64,000 bases of DNA from Mesotaenium endlicherianum (Eukaryota; Streptophyta; Zygnematophyceae; Zygnematales; Mesotaeniaceae), in assembly GCA_009602735.1 (NCBI GenBank), contig WELA01008973.1, positions 17,191-81,190 on the forward strand, read 5' to 3'. Made by a program: the position numbers and the translations under genes. Positions 46,815 through 58,203 of this stretch are shown piece after piece. Positions within the stretch are counted from its first letter, which is position 1, and every line of letters starts with the position of its first letter. The notes beneath the pieces are model-generated. The model did not search any database. It was not told the DNA's origin and saw only the letters and a program-made list of their open reading frames with translations.

Positions 46815-48200
46815 CTAGGTGAGATCAACGTCCGAGGGGTCAGGGTTGCGGCTGAGACCGTCTGCATCCTGGTTACTTAACCCAGCCTTATGTTTGATGG
46901 TGAAATCGTACTCCTGAAGTATGAGGGCCCAACGTGCGTGTTTACCCGTGAGTTTTTGGTTGGTCATCAGCCATTTAAGGGGTTGGTGGTCGGTGATGAG
47001 TGTGAAGTGAGTACCATAGAGATATGGGCGGAAGTGCACCACAGCCCACACTGCAGCCAAGCATTCCCCTTCATACGAGCTATAATTTCGTTCGGCAGAG
47101 TTGTTACTACGACTGGCATAGGCCACCACAAATTCATGACCTTCCTCATCCTCCTGAGCAAGGACAGCCCCCAACCCGAGATGACTCCAATCAGTGTGAA
47201 GGAAAAACGGCTTACTGTAGTTTGGTATGCGCAAGATAGGGGCAGAGGATAGGATATCTTTCAACTTGTCATAAGCTACTTGACGTTCCTCAGTCCATTC
47301 CCAGGGCACATTCTTCTTCAGGAGTTCATTCAGAGGTTCAGCAATCGCACTAAAGTCAGGGCAAAAACGGCGGTAATACCCCTTGATCCCCATGTAGGCC
47401 CTCAACCTAGACACATCCGTCGAGACGGGTAGTCGGCGAATTACATCGACCTTAACTTGTTGCGGTGTTAACCCCCCAGGAACGATGTGGTGACCCAAGT
47501 AAGGAACCGAAAGGGTCGCAATCTTACATTTCCCAAGATGACACTTTAGACCCGCGGCCCTCAAGCATTGTAGAACCCGTTCCACATGTGTCAAGTGTTT
47601 CTCTACGGTACGGCTGAATATGAGCACATCATCAATGTAGCAACAAGCGAAAGGCAACCCACTAAGCACTTCGTCAATAATGCGCTGGAAACGAGCACGT
47701 GCTTCCTTTAACCCAAACGGCATAACTTTCCACTAATACAAACGACAGTTTGCCCAAAAAGCGGTTTTATGTTTATCTTTAGGATCAACGAGGATCTGGT
47801 TAAACCCCTGGCGCAGGTCAAACACACTGAAAACACTGGCGTCCTCTAGGACATCAAAGATATCCTCAGGCACAGGCATAGGGTAGCGATCCAATTTCGT
47901 AACAGCGTTAAGTCCCCGATAATCCCCATACATACGTTTTTCCGTGTAATTACCCATTGCATCCTTCTTAGCAGGCATAACAGTGGGGGCGGCGAAGTCC
48001 GACATTGACTCCTCAATCATATCAGCCTTTAACAACTTTGTGACTTTCTCTTGCATAATATCATGTGCGACCTTAGCATGACGATAATCCCTCAGAAATA
48101 TCGATTCGGTGGTAGTCAGATCAATGGCAAATTGAGAGACGGTACACTGCCCCAAATCCATGACTGACCGTGCAAAACAAGCCTCATTTTGTTCCAACAT
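46815..48200 (-). pseudogene. Element C reverse transcriptase and RNase H
   Basis: RT blocks are KRMYGDYRGLNAVT, SVFDLRQGFNQI and YIDDVLIFSRT (catalytic YIDD at 47628-47639). RNase H follows, with HTDWSHLGLGAVLAQ and ITDHQPLKWL. The sequence is a Ty3/gypsy RT clearly different from families A and B. It follows the methyltransferase on the same strand. A fossil with about one break here. Confidence 0.87.
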
Positions 48201-48344
48201 CTGAGTGAACTGTAAGGTTTCCTTCGTAGTTAACTGTGAGCCCAGGTCCCACCCGTCCCTAAGTGTGGAAGCGGAATTATCGGGAGATGGACCTAACGTC
48301 TGTAACTGCTATGCAGGCGTGAAAAATTCCGACTGAGCCCCCCC

Positions 48345-50100
48345 CTACCAGCCGAAAGCATGTAAGTGGTAGGCTGGAGTGTGAAGGAAAGGGGCAGGGA
48401 GTCGTGCGTTGAGGACAAGGAGTACAGAGAAAAGCCAGGTGAGAGCATGAATGTCCATAACCCGACCCAAAAGTTGGCAGCGCTGGGAGGGGAATAAGGC
48501 GGGAGAGGCAGTGGCTTGGGGAAGAAAACCGAGGATGAGTTCGCGTTCGGACGCGGGAGGCTCCACATACTGGTTCGTGTGAGAATCAAATAACATCCTA
48601 GACCCATAGTTTTGGAAGGCAAAAGAGTGGGGACAACTGACGAGAGTGGGGAACGCGGCCCGAGGGTAACCAGGGAAGTTCACTGGACAGAAGGAAGAGT
48701 GGTCAGGGCGACTGACCTCCATGAGACAACGGTGGGGGGCCAGGATGGAGGTGACAGTGATGCGAGGAGGGTGCGCGTGGATGTGGTCAATGATGGGCTG
48801 TAGTGTAGTGTGAGGGACGAAATTTTGCCAGAACACACGCGAACGGTGAGCGTAAGACCCCACGCCTGCGGCGTCGAGTGTAACGCCGGACCCCAGAATA
48901 GATGTGATGGTGAGGAAGTTAGCATGGATGTGAGCACGAGCATCATCCGAAGAGTTCACGTTTTCGAGGAGGTATGCAAGTGGGAAGGACTGAGAAGTCT
49001 GAAGGAGACCTAAGACGCAAATCAGCTCAAAGAATAATTGAGAGCGTGCATCAGCCAACCCTTGTCTTTGACCAGCCCGAGAATGTGAAATGAATCGACT
49101 TACCAAATAGGCGATTAACAATTAATAAAGATCTTTATATCAGCAAGTAATCTTTATGGTATTTTTCGTTAACTGATTAAACGGCAAAGGACAATACACT
49201 AGCAGTGAATTATACTCGTAATCAAATGCGAGTAAACTAGCATCAATAATGCAAATCAGTAAACTCCATAAGCAAGGTTAGAAGACAGTGCGTATCAATG
49301 GCTTCTCGCCTTGGATTCAGATCCCTCTCAGTAAGCTGTACAAGAGAGTTGGCCTCGTTTCCGAATGCTGAACTCGAGAGCAATGCCTAGCATATGTACA
49401 TGGAATGAGTTTACTGTTCAACGGTCAGTGCGATGGCACCGCCTACCCGGGAGTTAACCACGTTGGTAGGACCTCGGTTAACCAAATCCACCGTCATCTC
49501 CCATCATCCTGAATCGCCATCCATCATAGGGATGTCATCTGGCCATTCATCTAGCATACCACACTTAGATGCATATCAAGGCAGTTTGCTGCTACCGAGT
49601 ACGGAAGTCAGCTGGCTGCCAAAGAATGTGTCAGCAAGCTGACTTAAGGTGACCTCAGCCTGCTATTTCCGGCCTGAGTCATGAAACTGATATTAAGAAT
49701 AAAGTCCAGCAGACTGATTGTTAACTAGAGTTCAGCAGGCTGAACTTATTTAACTATATTATTTAAATGAATATTATGTCAACTAGTATACTGATTCATT
49801 ACAGAATGCCCCTAACACTCCCAACCGCCGACGACAAGGTGAACTGGACCGATGGCGACCAGGTGATCTTGGTGAAGGAGACGTATATTCTGAGGTAATG
49901 CAGAATAGGCGGTGTGATAGGAGGACGTAGGGAGTGATGTGGGGAAGGCGAGGTGTAAGGCAGCAAGGTGTGTTTGACTCGCCAACTGGGCAACGGGATC
50001 GACATCACAATAGAAATAGTGAGCAATACGGTGACCACTCTGCAGGAGACCTGCGACGGTAGAGGACAACCCGGCAAACAAATCCAGCACCGTAATCCCC
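48345..50100 (-). pseudogene. Element C cytosine-5 DNA methyltransferase domain
   Basis: C5-methyltransferase motifs appear in the normal order on the minus strand. Motif I VLDLFAG (about 50070-50090) binds S-adenosylmethionine. Motif IV GGWEC (49815-49829) bears the catalytic Cys and is followed across the insertion by SRAGQRQGLADARS. Motif VI LLENV is near 48960, motif VIII HRSRVFWQN near 48840, and motifs IX-X have ERELILGF and QLLGRVMD. It lies between protease and RT without introns, so it belongs to the retroelement, not the host. Such an enzyme would methylate DNA cytosines. Retrotransposons with C5 methyltransferases are known from charophytes and dinoflagellates. It is split by the solo LTR at 49086-49803. 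Confidence 0.88.
49086..49803 (-). repeat. Solo family B LTR inside the element C methyltransferase
   Basis: 718 bp in minus orientation, flanked by the 5-bp duplication GAATG (49081-49085, 49804-49808). The insertion falls just after motif IV. It shows family B was still mobile after C arrived. Confidence 0.92.
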
Positions 50101-51449
50101 TCGGGAGGAGGTAGCCAAGGAACGGGCAAGGTGTTAACGACGGCAAGAGAGGGTGTAGAAGTAGGATCAGGTGTAGGAGGGGAAGTGGAAGGGGCTGTAG
50201 TGGAGACTCCAGGAGACGGGGGATAGTGTAAGGCTGCGTGGATCTGCTGCAGTGTGGCGGGAAGAAGAGGGTAGGAGGGCAACGGGAGAGGCAAAGGAAG
50301 GTGAACCAAACAGGCAGGAAGAGAGGCAGGTTCAAAGTCATGGAGGAGAAGGTAGGAAGGATCGGTGAGATCATGGGGACTTACATCATGAACAGTGACA
50401 GTGAAGGCTGCGGCCACGGGGCACGCGAGGGTAGAGGGGGTATGTGTAAGAAGGAGGGGAAGGTAACCCAGATGGTGACCCAGAGACTCGAAGTCAACCC
50501 GATACGTAGCGATCCCTTGCCATAAATCAAGAGTGAGCCTAATGAGGAAGTTAAATTCTTGACCCAGAAGGATATCGTCAGCGGTGGACTCAGTGACCAT
50601 GCATTGGGCATAAAGGGTGACAGCAGCGGGAGTGTGGGCATTGAGGGTGATAGGAATGCGGCGACGGGTTTGATATGCAGTATGGTTTAAGGAGGACATG
50701 GCGGTAGAGACGGGGTTTGGGCAAGGCTCGAGATTGGCGGCGGTGATGTTAAGGTGTCGATACATGACTGCCCCCAAGAGGACTGGCTGAGCACCCGTAT
50801 CAAGAATAACCACACGAGGGGCTAGGCCATCGATAAGAAGACAAGCATGTTGGTTGTCGAGCATGACGTTACGAGGCAAGGCATGCTGCCGTTCAAGAGG
50901 AGTGAGGAAGGAGGGTGATGAGACTGACCTGAGGGAGGACGGCTCTTGCAAGGGAGAAGGGGTGAAAGAGGGAGCAGTGGGAGACAACCCACCTTGCGTC
51001 AAAGCTGCCGACGGGACCGATCCCGCGAGACAGGCCGTCAGGGGAGGCGCGGGAGGACGACTGGGGTTAGTCGCTGGCGGCGCGTGGGGAGAGGGCGCAG
51101 GCGGGATGGCGGCGCGTGGACGTCGGCGGAGGAGCTCCAGCGTGATCTCGTCCTGGGCCTGCGTCAATGCTGCCGAAGATACGGTGAACAAGGATGGAAG
51201 GAGTAGTGCACCCGCGCGTAACTGCGAAGCTGGCGGGGGAATAAACGGCGCGGGACGAGGAACCATGGGAACGGGCGCCGGGACCGTAGGGACTGAACGA
51301 GGCAGTAGCTGGTCAAGATCACTCGAAGGGGGAGAACACACAGAGCTTTGCAGGGAGGAAAGACGTACGTCCGCATCACAGCAAGCACAAGTGACCCGCC
51401 CGATGCAAGACGTGATTGTGTAAGGCAAACCCTCGGCAGCGGACTGCAA
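50100..51449 (-). pseudogene. Element C protease and proline-rich linkers
   Basis: A retroviral-type aspartic protease has its active site VILDTGAQ (DTG at 50793-50801) and a later ILLGQEF block. It is preceded by a Pro/Ala-rich segment with a CACC pair and followed by a long Pro/Leu/Thr-rich linker running into the methyltransferase in the same frame. This physical continuity shows that protease and methyltransferase belong to one polyprotein. Confidence 0.82.
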
Positions 51450-51476
51450 TAAGGCCCTGGGAGGACTCGAAATTAC

Positions 51477-53960
51477 CTAGATTGCGTCGCGACCGACAGG
51501 CACGGGCGTCGGAGCTGGCGAGGTAGAAAATGCCGGGGCTACGGCTGCCTCCACCACCACCAACGCCGTAGGAAGGGGTCCGGGTGATGCACGAGGCGGG
51601 GTCGCCGGTCGTGGCGGGCTAGGAGGCTGGGACAGGTTTGCCATCACTTGGGCATATGAAGGGGGAAGCAGCAAGTCGCGCTCGACGGAAGCCGCTGCTG
51701 CGCGGAGGTTGTCACACACCAGCTGTGCCTGCAACTGGGCCGCGGGGACGTCATCTGGGAGGATGACCAAGGTACCTGCATCAATCGGACGAGCTAGCAC
51801 ATCCCGAACTGGCACGGGCAGCCGGGAATGAGCGAGACCTAAGGTATCATCGGGCTCGAACAGGTCGAAAGAGCGCGGAAGCTGAGCAGACCGCTCAAGG
51901 TTCCGCCCATGGTCGGGTCCTATGGCTGGGGCATCGCGGCCCTCCGCGGCAGCCACACGACGACCGTGAATTGAATGGACGCCTACGACCAGGTTGCCGT
52001 CCTCATCCTCAATCAAATTATATGCATGGTCAGGAGAACGGGGAAACCAGGAAGGGTAGGTGGAACCAGGCCCACGAGGCGGCAGAGGATGCAACCTGAC
52101 AAACTGAGCAGGAGTAAGATCCGGCTGGGACCCTACGCGACGATGCATGTCCTGCATGCCAGCCTGCATGGCAGCCAACTGCTGGCGCATAAAGAAATCC
52201 TGCGCTGTGGGATTAGAGTTAGGATTAGGGTTAGGGTACGGGTTAGGATTAGGGATAGGAATAGGGTGAAAGACCCCAGCCTGGTGTGCGGGGGAGAATG
52301 AACTGGGAGCAAAGGAATAGGAAGAGGAGGACCCAGCAGGGTTGCTATGCGAAGACGGAAACCCCAAGACCCCCGGATGAAAACCTGGAAAGGCAGGAGG
52401 TAGGGAAGCATAGTAAGATGGCACCTGGGCTGGAAGAGCGCCACTGAGCCCTGCAGGCGGCACCGTGCCCTTCTGGGGCTTGAAGGACCACCTCGACGGC
52501 GCCAAATGGGGATGAAGAAGGAAACACTTCTCTACCAAGTGCCCCTTCTGGCGACAATAGTCGCACACGGGAACCACCCGCTTAGGCGCGGCGGCAGGTC
52601 CCGCTCCCAGGACGGCCGTGGAAGCTGGCGAAGTGGGTACCTGCACTGCATGCACTCCCACAGCCCCACCCGTAGCCAGTCCTACGCTTGGCTTGCAACG
52701 CAGCTTGCACCATCTCTATCTGCTCCGCCCACTTGCAAATCTCGCGTACACTCCGCTGTGGTAAAGCAGTGAGAGCAAGCGGATGGTTAAGGGTCTAACA
52801 CAGGGAGGTAGACGCAGAGAAAGCACTGATGAACTTAATGCAAGCCTGAGTCACATCCACGTACATGCCCGTATCCTCCCGCAACTGCCGGAATCGCTCG
52901 TAAGCCATGTTAGGCGCCTCACGCGCTGAACGCACAAAGTCCCTCAACTCATCCTGTTTAGAACAGGTGTTAGCAGGAAAATGCTGACGAAACATCTGCA
53001 GAAGAGTGTCAATGCGATCCAAGACAGCTCCGGGTGCGGGACCATGCAAAGGCAGAACAATGCCAAGCACTGCCTGCTGCTGGCGCTGTTGCATGGACCG
53101 ATGATGGTTATCCACCACTCGCGCCGCCAGCTGCTCCACGGGAGTGGCATATGCTGGTAGAGCGAGCTCAACTGGTCCAGGTCCTGCAGGTTCTACGGTA
53201 GCCCCCCCAAGAAGTGCAAGTTCCCCCCTTCATCCCCAGCCGGGCCGAGCCCCGCCGCCGCGACAATTACTGCAGCGGCGGCAGCGTCCAGCCCGGCAGC
53301 CCTGGCGGCTGCAGTAGCAGCAACTGCAGCTGCTACTCGAGGATGGTCCGCCGGCGGGACTAGAGGAGCCTTGGCGATGGGAATAGGGATGGCCCCAGGC
53401 ACAACGTCCGGTACCGTCTGGACGATGTCCGCTCTAAACCTCCGGTAGAATAATAACGCCGCCCCGCCCAGGAGTGAGGGTACCGTGTCAAAAAACAATT
53501 TACGCGTGAGGTTATGATTACGAGCACGCATCATCGCCATCGAAGCGTCAATCTTAGATTCCAATGTCACGATGGAAATGCCATCGGAGTGTCCCGTGTA
53601 GGTCTGAAAAAGCAACGCGGAAGTAGCCATAGTAGGGAACTCCTCAAAACCCAACAAAAACTTCTCCCCGGCAAGCTCTAGCTCATGTGCCAATTCGCGT
53701 CCCTCGAGCAAAGGCACGGGCTCGAGGGGGAAGGGAGCAGCCAATGCAGAAAGGGAAGCTAGAGAGACTCTAAGAAACAATTCTGCACTTACCAGAGGTG
53801 TCGAGTGGAACGGAGTAAACAAGTCAGAGGGTCCGTCTACAATCCCGATAGTAGACCCCTCTCCCCCAATGCCAGAAGTAGACAAGTCAGGTAGCAATTC
53901 ACGCTGATACAGTGCGCCACTCCTTGTGCGTCTCGGCGTGTGCTGCATGCAAACCTGCAC
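51477..53960 (-). pseudogene. gag: Element C gag region
   Basis: The Ala/Pro-rich N-terminal part and a middle part with FRQLREDTG resemble gag capsid regions in layout. A CCHC zinc knuckle CDYCRQKGHLVEKC lies at 52524-52565, followed by a Pro/Ser/Asn-rich tail with an Asn-Pro repeat. Order and strand fit gag before protease. A fossil with a few breaks. Confidence 0.72.
52210..52267 (-). repeat. Asn-Pro coding repeat resembling telomere sequence
   Basis: TTAGGG, TTAGGA and TACGGG-like hexamers on the plus strand encode a run of Asn-Pro dipeptides on the minus strand, in frame with the element C gag tail. Confidence 0.75.
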
Positions 53961-54179
53961 AAGGCGGATAGCTGGCGTCCACTATATCCAGACCCTGCGA
54001 ATGCGTCACTGGGAAGGACGACAAATTGCCGGCTCCACGACCGAGCGAATTGGATGAAGGACGGCAAGCAAACGCCTAGCAGCGGCGTACGTGGCGAGGT
54101 ACCTGGCCCCACTCCACAAACAACCCAAAAGGCTGGTGGTCGCAAACGGCAGCTGCCGCTACCCCTAGCACAGTATCAA

Positions 54180-54775
54180 CGCAGCTGCGCTGTACGTAGC
54201 TGCTGTTGGCGGGATTGCAGCTGACGCAGCTGCAGCTGAACAGCTACTGCTGACGCAGCCGCAGCTGACGCAACAGCTGCTGACACAACGGCTGCTGACG
54301 CAGCCGCAGCCGACGCGGCAACTGCTGATGCAGCTGAAACAGCTGCTGAAAACAACTGCGACTGTAGCAGCCGCAGCTGGCGCAGTTGACGCTGGCACAG
54401 CTGTTGTTGACGCAGCCGCAGCCGACGCTGCAACTGCCGATGCAGCTGGCGCAGCTGATGTTGACGCAGTTGCTGCTGACGCAGCTGCAGCCGACGCAAC
54501 AGCTGCTGACGCGGCCGTAGCTGGTGCTGCAGCTGCAACAGCCGCAACAGCTGCTGACGCAGCTGCTGCAGACGCAGCCGCAGCTGGCGTTGGAGCTGCT
54601 GACACAGCTGATACAGCTGCTGTTGAATCAGCAGCAACTGACGCAGCTGGCGCAGCTGACGTTGGCGTAGCTGACATTCGCGCAGCTGCTGCCGACGCAG
54701 CTGCAGCTAACGCACCAGCTGCTGATGCTGCAGCTGCTGACGCAACGAACACAGCTGCTGATGTAACTGCAACCA
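54180..54775. repeat. GCTGCTGACGCAGC minisatellite, leader of element C
   Basis: About 600 bp of imperfect 12-18 bp units mixing GCAGCTG, GCTGCTGACGCAG and GCCGCAGC. It reads Ala-rich in several frames on both strands and is rich in GCAGC/GCTGC, so it can fold strongly. It lies upstream of gag in the minus-strand element. Confidence 0.75.
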
Positions 54776-55369
54776 GACTGTTAGCGCGAACTCACACTCA
54801 CTCGCAAAACTGACCCTCCCACGCCCAAACGTGCACACAAAAACCCAAAGGGCGTGCAATCCGGCCAATAAGGGCCGGGATTGCCCACTCACAAACACTA
54901 ACAATCCCCCCCTTCCAACCGGCCCACACAATACTAGCTAGCGCGCAAGCAAGGATGTGCCCGGTCCGAGGAGAAGCAAACACAAACAACTAACAAAACA
55001 TAAATACGCCCGGCCTAGGTGACTAACCCGTAGGTATCAAGGCCGAGCAACCAGCTCAAGAGATGAGCCGTCTCCGAACTAATGCGCACAAGGGATGCAA
55101 CCTAGAGCTCAAACAACGCACGCAAGCACACAATGCTAACACGTAGTGCACGCAACCGGTCCTATTAAGGGACCGGTCCTAAACATCCACGGCGTGTTCT
55201 CACAAGTTGCAAGGTGTGGCTTTGACGCTCCACGTGCTCACGATTAGCGCAAGCAAGCTCCGCACACGAGATCTCTCTCCTCGTGAAGTCGTAGGACGGC
55301 TTCCGCTACTAGAGTAGCTCCACCCGTCCCTAGCATTACTAATCCGTTTATACGGGTTAGTTTTGTATG
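54776..55369 (-). other. Leader region between repeat tract and 5' LTR of element C
   Basis: No gene is seen. Small GC hairpins occur, for example CCGGCCAATAAGGGCCGG near 54860 and a GGACCGGT palindromic pair near 55160-55185. I could not identify a primer-binding site, and the LTR part that should precede it is not alignable to the left LTR. Confidence 0.45.
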
Positions 55370-56241
55370 TAAACAAGCTAAGGCGGAGTAGTACTACCTA
55401 GAGCGTGGGTGCACGAACCCACTATGTCGAGCAAACTCCTAGTGGAAAGCTATGTTATGGCCGCGAGAAAGAATAGGGTGTTCGCGACCAAATGTGAGGG
55501 GTGATGAACACTACGAGCGACCTACACATAGAAGTGAGGAAAGCAAGAGTGGGTAAGCACACACTACGAGCATTTAGTCACGTAGAAACAAATATCATCT
55601 CACTCATAAATAGGAACATACAAAACTAACACCAAAATGGTGTTAGCTCGCGGCCTAAGTAGCGTGCTCTCGAATGCTATGCCTAGTGCCTACGAAAATT
55701 CACTAAATTCTAAACTCTACGATGAACGCGTCATCGCGTCACCTCACACAAATCCACAATAAACTAAATTTGAAAAAGAAGGGAACCTAGTGGTCGACAC
55801 ACACACGTACAACTCAATGACTATGGCCAAAAGGGAACCCGACACCCCGATGTCCCCTACTCTCCCTAACCCCTAGCAATCCTTGGGCATACCCATGGAG
55901 ATTGCCTATGGTACAGTGATGATCTAGTCATGGATCCCCTTGGGTACCCGCGCCGACCCTTTAGGCGAGCGAACCTGAGGATTGACCTCCACACATGTGG
56001 GCGGCAACACCATGTGTGGAGGTAAAGAGAGTGCGCGTGATCTGGGAAGAGCCTCAGAGCTGCTCAAAATCAAAACTTCGTGAGCAGATCCTGGAACCCA
56101 GGGTTCACCACCAGGGCACATAGACTAGACCATCCTCACCTACCGCCCTAACCCAACTAACCACTAGAGCCTGCAAGTAACCCTCCACCCTCAAGGAACA
56201 ACTAGACACCCAAAGAGAACTCGACAAGGACGGGCACGACA
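55370..56241 (-). repeat. 5' LTR of element C (870 bp recognisable)
   Basis: It matches 36972-37843 with about 4% differences by eye. Its outer end CGGGCACGACA is at 56231-56241, next to the GTGG duplication. The inner 118 bp or so of the LTR differs from the left copy. Confidence 0.83.
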
Positions 56242-56245
56242 GTGG

Positions 56246-56693
56246 CCGGATGACACCCTTGGGTTGATGGCGATTCGGGATGATGGGAGGTGGCTATGGT
56301 TTTGATTAGCCAAGGTCCTACCGACGTGGTTAACTCCCGGGTAGGCGGTGCCATGGCACTGACCGTTGAACAATAAACTCATTCTATGTACATAGGCTAG
56401 GTATTGCCCTCGAGTTCGGCACACGAAAACGAGGCCAACTCTCTGTACCGCTTATTGAGAAAACATATGAATCCAAGACTGCAAGCCGTTACACGAATTG
56501 CTTACTATCCTTGCTTATGTATGAGTTTACTGATTGCCTGATGGATGCTTGCTACTTGCATTTGTTGCCCACGCTAGTTGTGCGATCTTTTGTTGATTAA
56601 TGAGTTAACCAAAAGATATTATAAAGATTACTTACTGATATAAAAAAATTTCTGTTAATTGTTAATCGCCTATTGGTAAATCGATTCATTTCA
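56246..56693 (+). repeat. B3 3' LTR, second part
   Basis: It resumes with CCGGATGACACCC, matching the LTR position lost at 36853, and ends GATTCATTTCA. With 36599-36853 it totals about 703 bp. Confidence 0.85.
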
Positions 56694-58203
56694 CCACCAC
56701 AATTGTGCGAAGAGCATATAAAATGGTGAGTGTTGTGTTAGTTTCCAAGTTCTCAGAAGTCTCAATTGTCGAATTGTTGATAGCAAGAGCAAGATTAACA
56801 AGCAAAGTCCTTAGTGAAGAGCTGAGTGAGCCCAGCCAGCAGTGAAAAATTGTTAGACGCGGTTCTGAACTAAGAGCTTAAGCTAGGCATAGACGCTGTA
56901 GGTTCAAAGCTTAATATGCTGTGACTTTGTGAATGTTAAGCGAAAGGCCCTGGTGGGCAATTTTCTCCAAAACTTGGTGTTGTGTGTTGGTCTGCTTAGA
57001 CGTGATTTCTGCAAACTATAATTTGTTCATTTGTGCAATCTTCAACTTGCGCGAAAGCTTATTTAGATACTTTTGTACTTGTAAGGAGAGCTGAAGTGTT
57101 GATTTTTTTTTTTGATAATGTTGCTAAGTCTTGAGGTAGGAAGTAGAGAAGAACAAGCTCAGTGTGAAAACACTAAGTGCTGACCCAAATGCTGACCCTC
57201 CCACTAAATGGTGAAGTGTAGGAAGATCAGAATTGGTCAACCAAAGTCAGCCTGCCACCGACATACGATCATAGGGCGATTGACCAGGTTGATTCCCCAC
57301 GTGTAGGGATGCACCGACCAGTCGTCTATGGAAATCCCACATGCAGGGAGGACCACCGACATATCGACCAGGATGACGATACACTTGATGAAAAGCCGCA
57401 CACGTGTCCTGGTCCGACACCGTTAGGCACGACAGGCCTCGTATTCGTCCTCTTATCGTGACTACATTTTCATGTGCCAAGTTCCAACATGTGGCGTACG
57501 TAGTTTCTCTGTCACCAAAAAATACGGTACAAATCTCTCATGAGGGTACCGCTCATAACTTCTGAGAGCTCACTCATGGCCAGAAAAGTGGACTCTCTGT
57601 AATGATCACAGACGGAGACGTGACAAGACATCATGATGCCCTAAGCTTGTCGATTACCAACTTCCAAGGCTGGATACTGGGAAAGGGAGAGGTCATCCTG
57701 GTGGCAATAGACTTCAGAGATTCGCGTAGCTGTGGTAGTCGGGACTATTGTTTGCTTTTGAGCGCAACTGATTGTGCACTTCTTGTTGCCCCTGGTTGCC
57801 CCACCTTCCCTGCACGACTTGCAGCTGTATGCGTGGATCTATTGAGTGCAATCAAGTGCTTTCAAAGGAAGTCAAGGGAGGGGCTTGGGAAGGGCACATG
57901 GTGGACGGTGGCACATGGATGTGCCAAAGTCCCAAGCCATTTCACTACAGGTTGGTGATTAGCCTCCTTAAACATTTTTGATGTCTACAGCACGAGCTGT
58001 GCGTAACGTCATCACTCGGAGTACTGATGGCGGCATGTAGATTACAGACTTGAGTAATTGTGATGTATATAGCTGGAGCTCAGGCTGCAAATCCAAGCTG
58101 AGCTTTAGAACATCGGAGCCATGAACTCAGTAAAATTACCTTAAGTAGCTACCCTCAATCTTTCAAAGGATGTCAACTTGATATTGCTACCAAAGAACGG
58201 AAG
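56694..58203. other. Host-like DNA right of the nested elements, no gene recognised
   Basis: A TATAAAA at 56717-56723 could be a core promoter. An open frame at 57602-57958 (118 residues) has no recognisable motif and may be chance. No clear repeat structure. Confidence 0.4.

Larger units (their letters stand above)
36854..56241 (-). mobile_element. LTR retroelement C with DNA methyltransferase and PHD finger
   Basis: This is a Ty3/gypsy-type element on the minus strand, about 12 kb once two nested insertions are set aside. Order on the minus strand: 5' LTR (56241 to about 55370), repeat-rich leader, gag, protease, C5 DNA methyltransferase, RT-RNase H, integrase, PHD finger, 3' LTR (37843-36854). 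It sits inside the B3 LTR, flanked by GTGG (36850-36853, 56242-56245; one more A also matches). LTR ends are TG...CA on the minus strand. LTR copies differ by about 4% by eye. Nested inside are a solo B LTR (49086-49803) and chromovirus A2 (39728-46406). Broken, several breaks. Confidence 0.87.
32142..56693 (+). mobile_element. Family B chromovirus B3 (5'-truncated, LTR split by element C)
   Basis: The visible sequence begins in RNase H (DFAMGAIC-type block near 32200) and runs through integrase, chromodomain, ORF3 and the 3' LTR. That LTR breaks at 36853 and resumes at 56246, with element C in between. Also present is MITE F3 (34363-34720) between pol and ORF3. Broken, at least ten breaks, similar in age to B1. 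Confidence 0.85.

Noticed and set aside
48345-50100. Methyltransferase as a host gene
   Set aside because: It is continuous in frame with the retroelement protease and followed by RT on the same strand, without introns.
52210-52267. Interstitial telomere repeat
   Set aside because: The hexamers are mixed, short and in frame with the gag tail of element C on the minus strand; coding low-complexity sequence explains them.
54165-54813. Ala-rich open frames on both strands as real proteins
   Set aside because: They are translations of a GCAGCTG minisatellite open in several frames at once.
57602-57958. 118-residue open frame in host DNA
   Set aside because: No recognisable domain and no splice or promoter context; kept only as part of the intergenic description.
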